Assembly: GCA_026770615.1 (NCBI GenBank) | Contig: MU631391.1 | Location: forward strand, 137,433 to 158,804 | From: Pavlovales sp. CCMP2436 | Taxonomy: Eukaryota; Haptophyta; Pavlovophyceae; Pavlovales | DNA: 21,372 nucleotides | Reading direction: 5' to 3' | The notes under the pieces: generated by a model | Told to the model about the DNA's origin: nothing | The model's input: the letters and a program-made list of their open reading frames with translations, nothing else | The model's database searches: none | Part shown: one piece after another, positions 16,901 through 21,372 of the stretch | How the letters are laid out: each line of letters opens with the position of its first letter | Numbering within the stretch: position 1 is the stretch's first letter | Position numbers and translations under genes: made by a program

Positions 16901-17734
16901 ATGCCTCACGCGATCACGCCAGGATTGCCACGCAAACGTACGCAGAGTCAAGCTGCGCCAGCCTCGCCTCATAGACACTCCACCGCCACACCTGAGCCGG
17001 CCACAACACAAATGCCATCACCAGCCATCATCTCAGTGCCACAAGCAAAGACTGCCCCCAGTGCACCAAATGTGGCCACACCACCCACGCACACACGCAC
17101 ACTGCGCTCATTCAAACGACCAGTGGAAGCCTGGCAGACCGTCGCACCATCTACTAAGAGGGAGCAGGCCCCCGAGCCACCAACAACGACTATGCCCGCC
17201 TCGCTACACGATACTACAACAAGCTCACCACGCAAACCCACACAGAGCCGAACCAAGGTCGCCACACCACAGAGACAGACCCCAGCAACCCGCAGGCCTA
17301 GGCGAAAGCCGGCCACCCCACAGAGGCCAAACCCAACCGCTCTACCGACGCCACGAGCTGCGGCCGCACACACCACAGCAGACGTGCACATGCCAGCGTC
17401 TCACCCGCGCATATTGCGCTCAGCCAAACGCCCACTGGAAGCCAAGCAAACATGCACACCGCCTATGGCGCTGGACCAGACACAACAATCGGCAGCGGAA
17501 CGAAAGCAGACTCGCACGACGCAGCCACCCACAGACAATAGCGGAACGACCGCCGTCAGAGCCCCACACCACCGTGTTCTGCGCCTATCCACGCGGCCAA
17601 AAACAGGGCCACTGACCTGCACACCCCAGCAGCCAGCAGAGGCGCGCCAAAAGCGCAGGAGGGAGGAACAATGCCTCGAAAACACACCCCAACATATTGA
17701 GCCTGAGGCCCACCCCCCTGAGGGGGTGGAGTAG
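16901..17734 (+). CDS. Pro/Thr/Ala-rich basic ORF at the LINE 3' end
   Basis: There are 277 codons from ATG 16901 (open since 16772) to TAG 17732–17734. It is rich in Pro, Thr, Ala, Arg and Lys, with no predicted fold or membrane segment. A motif recurs three times: HTRTLRSFKRPVEAWQT (about 17090), HPRILRSAKRPLEAKQT (about 17402) and HHRVLRLSTRPKTGPLT (about 17569). PRKRTQSQ and PRKPTQSR are also paired about 300 bp apart, suggesting an internal duplication. Copy A keeps its last codons and stop. It may be a basic nucleic-acid-binding second protein or a C-terminal tail of the LINE. Caution: C/A-rich DNA lacks stop codons, and another frame (16752–17615) is also long, so openness alone proves little; the conserved terminus is the better argument. 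Confidence 0.5.
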   Translation: MPHAITPGLPRKRTQSQAAPASPHRHSTATPEPATTQMPSPAIISVPQAKTAPSAPNVATPPTHTRTLRSFKRPVEAWQTVAPSTKREQAPEPPTTTMPASLHDTTTSSPRKPTQSRTKVATPQRQTPATRRPRRKPATPQRPNPTALPTPRAAAAHTTADVHMPASHPRILRSAKRPLEAKQTCTPPMALDQTQQSAAERKQTRTTQPPTDNSGTTAVRAPHHRVLRLSTRPKTGPLTCTPQQPAEARQKRRREEQCLENTPQHIEPEAHPPEGVE

Positions 17735-18115
17735 ACCGGGACCACAATGAGCCCCCACCGTGTGATTCTTGCCCCTCGTGGACAAGAATCACACATTGGA
17801 ATTCAGGCTACCGGAGGTTATTTGTCTGTTTATTTTGTGCTACAGGTGCGGCACGTGGGCAGGCGAGCTGCATTTTGAGACGAGCGAGAGGCAGCAGCGG
17901 CCGGTCAGCGCGTCAGTCAGAGAGTCGTCGATTGTCGTGTGTCTGATCAGCCTTAGCGGTGGGAACGGTATCCGTGTGCACTGCAAAGGTCCCTTGATCC
18001 GAGTGTTTCTCAACACGTGGGTCCGGTGGAGACCTGTCAGGGGACGGACGTATTTCTAGATATTTACACAGAACGACGAGGAAGGGTCGCGGCGGAGAGA
18101 CGACACGGGGAGTAA
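17675..18115 (+). ncRNA. LINE 3' end with conserved structured RNA (copy B)
   Basis: Stems shared with copy A: (1) CCACCCCC 17710–17717 with GGGGGTGG 17722–17729, just before the TAG. (2) TGTGATTCTTG 17761–17771 with CAAGAATCACA 17783–17793; in A a different sequence, TTTTTGCCC/GGGCAAAAA, holds the same place. (3) TCCGT 17971–17975 with ACGGA 18044–18048, unchanged in A. (4) AGGTC 17987–17991 with GACCT 18031–18035; in A this is GGATC/GATCC. (5) GATCC-GAGTGTT 17996–18007 with AACAC-GT-GGGTC 18012–18023 around a four-base loop; in A the base of the stem is GGAT/ATCC. Stems 2, 4 and 5 are preserved by paired changes. LINE 3' UTR structures are known to be bound by the element's own RT; that role here is inference. 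Confidence 0.75.
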
Positions 18116-18172
18116 GATTGCGCACGAAAGGACCTATGCGCTGACCCTCCCTGGTCATGCCCGTACGCCTTT
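18077..18172 (+). repeat. Repeat D, left arm of an inverted pair
   Basis: CGAGGAAGGGTCGCGGCGGA through GTCATGCCCGTACGCCTT is matched in reverse complement by 18980–19074 and 20971–21070. It overlaps the tail of the LINE 3' end. The following TTAGGCTGCAAGTCATCGGG and ACGTTAAAAGAACTATTATT also recur (reversed at 20971–21005, and direct in part at 20692–20710), so D may be the terminal part of this LINE family. Confidence 0.6.
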
Positions 18173-18979
18173 AGGCTGCAAGTCATCGGGAAACGTTAAA
18201 AGAACTATTATTAAAAAAATGATCCACAGTCAGAGCTCAGTGGTGATCAAGCAGCACATACGAAGCTGAAGGCATGCTGGAACGGCAAATTCACTTGCAG
18301 AAGTGACGTTGTTATGGACCGACGACGATGAGAGGACTCGATCGGAATAAATTATATTAACAGTCAGTGTTACGGCGCGGACCAGCTGCTCGCCTTAAAT
18401 TGGAGTACTACATATTTATATTTATGATTGTTCTGAATATGCAAGCTGGCGTCTGACAGTTCTGAATATACAAGCGGCTCAGCATGGTTCAACAGGTGTT
18501 GTTCAGTCACTGGCTTGGTCGACGTCAGGCTGAGGTCGAGCGATCGACCCAAACCCTCATGCACCAGCACTCACACCAAAGGATGTGAGTGTGTGCGCCC
18601 CGGCCCCCACGCCCCGCCTCGGCCGCGCCTCGGCCGCCGCAGCCCTGCCGTGGCGGCCGCAGGGAGCAGCATCGTATTTGTAGCCTTGGTAGCCTTGAGC
18701 GGCGTCTCCGTGTGCGGCCCGCCGCCGCGCGCAGCAGCGCCCTCCGCAAGCGCGCGACGAACATCCACTTGAGGACCCGAGCGAGACGGGTGGTCGAAAG
18801 GTGCCAGCGAGTACCTCATATTTAACCGCCGGGCCTAGCTCTGACTCCGCTAAATTTCATCTCGCTTATTCTCTGGCCCGCTTGGTTGCCAAGTGTACTC
18901 TCGATCAAATTAAAAGCCAGGTTCTCGATTAGTCTCTCAGTAGACAGTGGGTCGCGCGAAATCCATTACTGTGTTGGTC
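18173..18979. other. Interior between D arms; no supported gene
   Basis: An AT-rich start with poly-A (18205–18220), then mixed sequence. TTCTGAATATGCAAGC (18431–18446) and TTCTGAATATACAAGC (18461–18476) form a 16-bp near-direct repeat. AGCGGCTCAGCATGGTTCAA near 18474 recurs at about 5780. A GC-rich block at 18590–18790 keeps frames open by composition only. A small hairpin, CACTCACA/TGTGAGTG, is at about 18567–18590. Confidence 0.4.
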
Positions 18980-19074
18980 AAGGCGTACGGGCATGACATG
19001 GAAGGGTCAGCGCATCGGTCGTCTCATGTGCTGTCTTACTCCTCGCGTCGTCTCTCCGCCATGAACCTTGCTCG
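18980..19074 (-). repeat. Repeat D, right arm
   Basis: AAGGCGTACGGGCATGACAT through CTCCGCCATGAACCTTGCTCG is the reverse complement of 18077–18172 at most positions by eye. The two arms bracket about 0.8 kb. Confidence 0.65.
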
Positions 19075-19392
19075 TCGTCGCATACTTTTTTACTAATACT
19101 TATTTTATACTTGATCAACGAAACAAAAATCAATTTTTAAAATGGGCATAGTTTTTAAAATAGTAAAAAAAATGCTCGTACGAATCGGGGAAGTGGTCCG
19201 CGTCATTGCTTACTAGCAGCTGCGCACGCTGCGTCGGCTTATCGAGAGGCTTCGCATCGTAGGCTCGCGCGCAAGACGCCCATCCCTAGGGGAGTTCCAT
19301 CCTGTTTCCGTATTGTGTTTTTAAAATCGAGGTCAAACGAATCGGGTAGCGGTGGGCGCCGTAAAGACGCCGAGCGTCCCCGAGCCACGCCG
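19075..19392. other. Upstream region of the dehydrogenase gene
   Basis: AT-rich at 19085–19180 with poly-A/T runs, then GC-balanced up to the ATG. Transcription of the gene at 19393 should start somewhere here, but I see no clear TATA or initiator motif. Confidence 0.3.
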
Positions 19393-21372
19393 ATGTTCAA
19401 CACCGGTGTCACCCTCATGGTTCAGATTGTGTGGTCGACACTGGCGTTCCTCGGCTTACTGATCATCTACTTGGTGCGGTGCAGCTGCAGCTCACAGCTG
19501 AGCGCGCTCGCAGCAGAGGCAGAGGCGCAACCCCACCCTACCCCCCCTCCCCTACCTCGCCGGCCAACAGGTGCAGCCCACTCCGGTCAAGTCGCTGCGC
19601 GAGCCCTCGGCCGACGCTGACTGTCGCAAGCGGCTCGGCCTCGCGAAGACTTTGGAAGCGCAGGCGCCAAAGGTGGGTGCAGAGGGGATCTGCAGAGCGG
19701 CTTTATCAGCTGCAGTGCCGGCGGGTATTCGCTCGCATGGGATGATCATTCGCGTGACGCGACGCGCTTCCTCCTCCACTGAGCAGTCGCCCCTCCTTCT
19801 TCATTGCTCTGCTCCCCCCTCCCTCCCAAAAATGCACACACACACTCCGCAGACCGGCAAAAAGTACGTCGTACTTGGGATCGGCAATGTTGGGCTGACC
19901 ATCGTCGAGGCCCTGATCATGCGCGGGGAGAAGGTACGGAAAGGAGGGTGCTGCGGGGATGGGGAATATGGGTGGGTTGGTGGGGGTGGCTCCGTGGGGA
20001 TGGGGGGGGGGGTATTAGAGGGGTCTAGGGGATTTTTTTGGGTGGAAGGGTCACTGTATACCTCCCAATCCTACCTCAATCTTATACCTCCAGGTCCAAA
20101 TGAAGTGTCTTCGAACCTTACCCCCCCCTCCCATTATTATTAATCATCATCATTATCATTCATCATCATGTTGATAATAATGTTACTCATAATATTATTA
20201 ATATAATCAGGATGTGGTGGGCTTTGACGTCGCCAAGCCCCGCCGCTCCCCTGGCAAGAATTTTAAGCTCGTGCAGGGAGACGTGACTAAATACGAGGAG
20301 GTAGATCACGCCATTTTAAAGTATTCTGATCATAGATTTATTTGTTCGAGAATTTTTCTTATTTTATGGAACCGGTGGGCGGGTTTGCAGTAGCCAGGAC
20401 CCTGGTACTTGTTTATTCCCGTTCCACCGGGAATGCACAAATACGATTTTTTATTTCGAATATCTATACGATGTAAACTTCTTCTTTTTTTCATAGCAAC
20501 CGAAATCTGTTCCAGCAGGAGGCGTAGCAAGGCTCAAGCTCACATTCTAAGTTACGACGAGGGGATAATGACGCTATCTGTGTGTTCGGGAAGGTCCAAG
20601 GCTAACAGTGTATTGTTGCTGTACCACTGGGAGTCTGGGAGACCGTCAACGGGGCCGGGCGTTTTTTTAGCTATTTACACACAGTCGGTGGACGTTAAAA
20701 GAGCTATTATCGAAAAAAGCTAACACTTTGCTCAGCGCTTTCCAGATAGGCTCAGCGTGTTCGTTGGATTGTCCTAAATTCTACGCTTTATTAATCTATT
20801 ATGAAGGGGTGTTCTAGCTGGCGGTGTGACAAATCATCAAGGTGAACTTAGCGCTCCGACGCAGGCTTCGACACGCTACGCCGAAGTGGGGAACTTATTG
20901 CTAGGAAGTTAGTACTTGGTTGGGGCTTGCATGAAGATGAAGATGTGACGATTAGAGGAGGAAGTTTGAAATAATCTTCTTTGAACGTCACCCGACTTGC
21001 AACCCAAAGGCCTACGGGCATGACATGGAAGTGTCACTTCACCGGTCGTCTCATGCGCCTATCTTATTCCTAGGCCTAGGCGACAATCTACGCCCTTCTG
21101 CTGGAGCTAGGACTCTGGTCTTGGTAATCCCTCGCCGGTGAGGGATTAACCAATGCAATAAGTATTAACCAATTACTGCAAACTGTAAACTGGTTTTTAA
21201 CCAGTACGTTTTTAATACGGTAGCAACCGAGACCTAGCTCCAGCAGAAAGGATGTATCCTATTATGAAATTGATGCAACACCGCTTCCTACCCCCCTCCC
21301 CCCCCCCAGACGTGGTGTATGCCACTTTTTCCCTGCTTCGCTTCAATGCTTTTTCTTTTTCTTCCTTTTAAG
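19393..21372 (+). CDS. 3-beta-HSD / sterol-4-carboxylate 3-dehydrogenase-like gene, 5' part
   Basis: Predicted exons: 19393–19473, 19571–19672, 19853–19933, 20211–20300 (or slightly later) and from 21310 to at least about 21350; the gene runs off the window. Exon 1 encodes a likely N-terminal membrane anchor (VQIVWSTLAFLGLLIIYL). Exon 3 encodes the Rossmann beta-alpha-beta start KYVVLGIGNVGLTIVEALI, with GxGxxG binding NAD(P). Exon 4 continues DVVGFDVAKPRRSP...FKLVQGDVTKYEEV, the FD and GD(V/L)T positions of the 3-beta-HSD family. Exon 5 reads DVVYATFSLLRFN, which matches the family's next strand. These enzymes oxidise 3-beta-hydroxysteroids or decarboxylate 4-carboxysterols at ER membranes; the exact substrate is not decidable. 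Donors GTGCGG, GTGGGT and GTACGG and pyrimidine-rich acceptors support introns 1–3. The exon 4–5 join leaves a gap of several residues and a phase conflict, so a small exon may be missing or destroyed. Confidence 0.7.
19934..20210 (+). other. Intron 3 of the dehydrogenase gene
   Basis: It starts GTACGG after ...MRGEK and ends ATAATCAG before DVVGFDV. The interior has G-rich blocks (19975–20015), C-runs and an ATT/ATC-rich tract (20135–20205) that serves as the 3' end. The length of 277 nt shifts the frame as required. Confidence 0.75.
20383..20522. mobile_element. Foldback/MITE family F, copy F1
   Basis: It aligns with F2: TTTGCAGTAGCCAGGACCCTGG at the left, hairpin ATTCCCG (20415–20421) with CGGGAAT (20428–20434), and AGCAACCGAAATCTGTTCCAGCAGG on the right (20495–20519; F2 has AGCAACCGAGACCTAGCTCC then AGCAG). 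The inverted ends are degraded. Confidence 0.55.
20570..20720 (+). repeat. LINE 3' end relic, copy C
   Basis: Shared landmarks with copies A and B, in order: GCTATCTGTGTG, AAGGTC, AGTGT, GAGACC, GGGGCCGGGCGT, CTATTTACACACAG and ACGTTAAAAGAGCTATTAT. The GGTC/GACC pair is kept (20593–20596 with 20641–20644), but the inner hairpin has changed. It is older or from a sister subfamily, and lies in the sense direction of the host intron. Confidence 0.6.
20786..20870 (-). repeat. Dispersed repeat E, copy E3
   Basis: Reverse-complemented it reads GCCTGCGTCGGAGCGCTAAG ... GATTTGTCACACCGCCAGCT AGAACACCCCTTC, matching E1 (7883–7970) over its whole length. E1 and E3 face each other across about 13 kb. 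Confidence 0.65.
20971..21070 (-). repeat. Repeat D, copy D3
   Basis: GAACGTCACCCGACTTGCAA, then AAAGGCCTACGGGCATGACA and CGGTCGTCTCATGCGCC, parallel the reverse complement of 18077–18200. It ends just before MITE F2. Confidence 0.6.
21096..21248. mobile_element. Foldback/MITE family F, copy F2
   Basis: The ends TTCTGCTGGAGCTAGG (21096–21111) and CCTAGCTCCAGCAGAA (21233–21248) are perfect inverted repeats. Inside are two more hairpins: AATCCCTC (21126–21133) with GAGGGATT (21140–21147), extended by TTGGT/AACCAA, and ACTGGTT (21189–21195) with AACCAGT (21199–21205). The whole 153 bp could fold as a three-way junction. It has no coding capacity. Confidence 0.75.

Larger units (their letters stand above)
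11796..18115 (+). mobile_element. Non-LTR retrotransposon, 5'-truncated and decayed (copy B)
   Basis: Domain order: C-terminal end of an APE-type endonuclease (11826–about 11960), linker, reverse transcriptase (about 12950–14260), post-RT region with PARGGLGLVDP (about 14320–14360), RNase H (about 15110–16020), Cys/His finger (about 16270–16335), a separate Pro/Thr-rich ORF (16901–17734) and the 3' UTR. APE endonuclease plus RNase H in a LINE fits the I/Tad/R1-like or Dualen-like groups; I cannot choose between them. The frame is broken repeatedly: TAA 12222, TGA near 12372, shifts near 12920, 13085, 14240, 14765 and 15178, TAG 13526, and a 100-bp tandem duplication near 15888. The N-terminal endonuclease region is absent, consistent with the 5' truncation common in LINE copies. 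No poly-A tail is evident; A-rich sequence occurs at 18205–18220. Confidence 0.85.
20301..21309 (+). other. Repeat-filled intron 4 of the dehydrogenase gene
   Basis: The likely donor GTAGAT follows TACGAGGAG, and a run CCCCTCCCCCCCCCCCAG ends at 21309. In between lie relics of at least four repeat families: F1, LINE 3' copy C, E3, D3 and F2. If the donor is instead further right, the coding exon extends to about 20320. The intron is much longer than the others here because of these insertions. Confidence 0.5.

Noticed and set aside
16752..17615. Second long ORF overlapping the Pro/Thr-rich ORF
   Set aside because: It is open only because the DNA is C/A-rich and poor in stop codons; it lacks the repeated motif and the terminus conserved in copy A.
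11351..18115. LTR retrotransposon or Penelope-like element with LTRs
   Set aside because: The flanking repeats include the last codons and stop of the LINE ORF, so they are 3' ends, not LTRs. No integrase, protease or GIY-YIG motif is seen, and the RT blocks are of the non-LTR type.
18525..18825. Several short ORFs in the GC-rich block
   Set aside because: All are open by composition; no motif, splice signal or start context singles one out.
1..21372. Stop-codon reassignment to explain the in-frame stops
   Set aside because: The interrupted genes use TAG, TAA and TGA and also carry frameshifts, and the predicted genes end at ordinary stops. Decay is simpler.
1..21372. CRISPR arrays, tRNA or rRNA genes, bacterial operons
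   Set aside because: No regularly spaced repeats, no tRNA T-arm/cloverleaf pattern and no rRNA core sequences were seen; introns and LINE content indicate eukaryotic DNA.

Overview
The window looks like nuclear DNA of a eukaryotic microalga or related protist. Coding stretches are GC-rich, introns are short with GT–AG ends (about 65–280 nt), and the protein families seen (an algal TDGxxxQFD/HGKxxCDG transposase-like protein, a Sel1-repeat plus MYND-finger protein, HNH-like modules) are ones I associate with haptophyte, pelagophyte or dinoflagellate genomes. The exact lineage cannot be decided from this sequence. Almost everything recognisable is mobile DNA or its remains. The only recognisable host gene without an evident lesion is a partial one at the right end.

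Layout. 1–355: a repeat end, then nothing clear. 356–754: an orphan reading frame with a faint capsid-like pattern. About 803–3588 (+): a decayed transposase-like gene with one 87-nt intron, frameshifts, two TAG stops, one TAA and one TGA. 3589–5867: non-coding, with a strong hairpin, a Tc1/mariner-type MITE (4260–4425, TA on both sides), poly-G, a CCT/GAG-rich tract, a possible minus-strand terminal exon (5327–5464), a (GGT)n run and a second MITE set in G-runs (5536–5706). 5868–9545: a candidate 3.7-kb DNA element with 16-bp perfect inverted ends and TAA on both sides. It carries a two-module HNH-like protein (6499–7578, minus), two orphan minus-strand ORFs and a 74-bp palindrome.

9779–about 11300 (−): a broken Sel1-repeat/MYND-finger gene with a 65-nt intron. 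11351–18115 (+): a non-LTR retrotransposon region. First comes the 3' end of one copy (11351–11795), then directly a longer 5'-truncated copy encoding the C-terminal end of an APE-type endonuclease, reverse transcriptase, RNase H and a C-terminal zinc-binding region, followed by a separate Pro/Thr-rich basic ORF and a 3' UTR. The two 3' ends share at least five RNA stems, several kept by paired base changes, and a third, more diverged copy lies at 20570–20720. 18077–19074 is bounded by about 95-bp inverted repeats. From 19393 to the window end (+) is the 5' part of a membrane-anchored 3-beta-hydroxysteroid dehydrogenase-like gene; one of its introns is packed with repeat relics.

Apart from the dehydrogenase gene these parts do not form a pathway. 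They are successive insertions: one LINE family, several MITE families, a transposase relic and a possible novel HNH-bearing element. The strongest second-look items are the covarying LINE 3' UTR RNA and the HNH-bearing TIR element.
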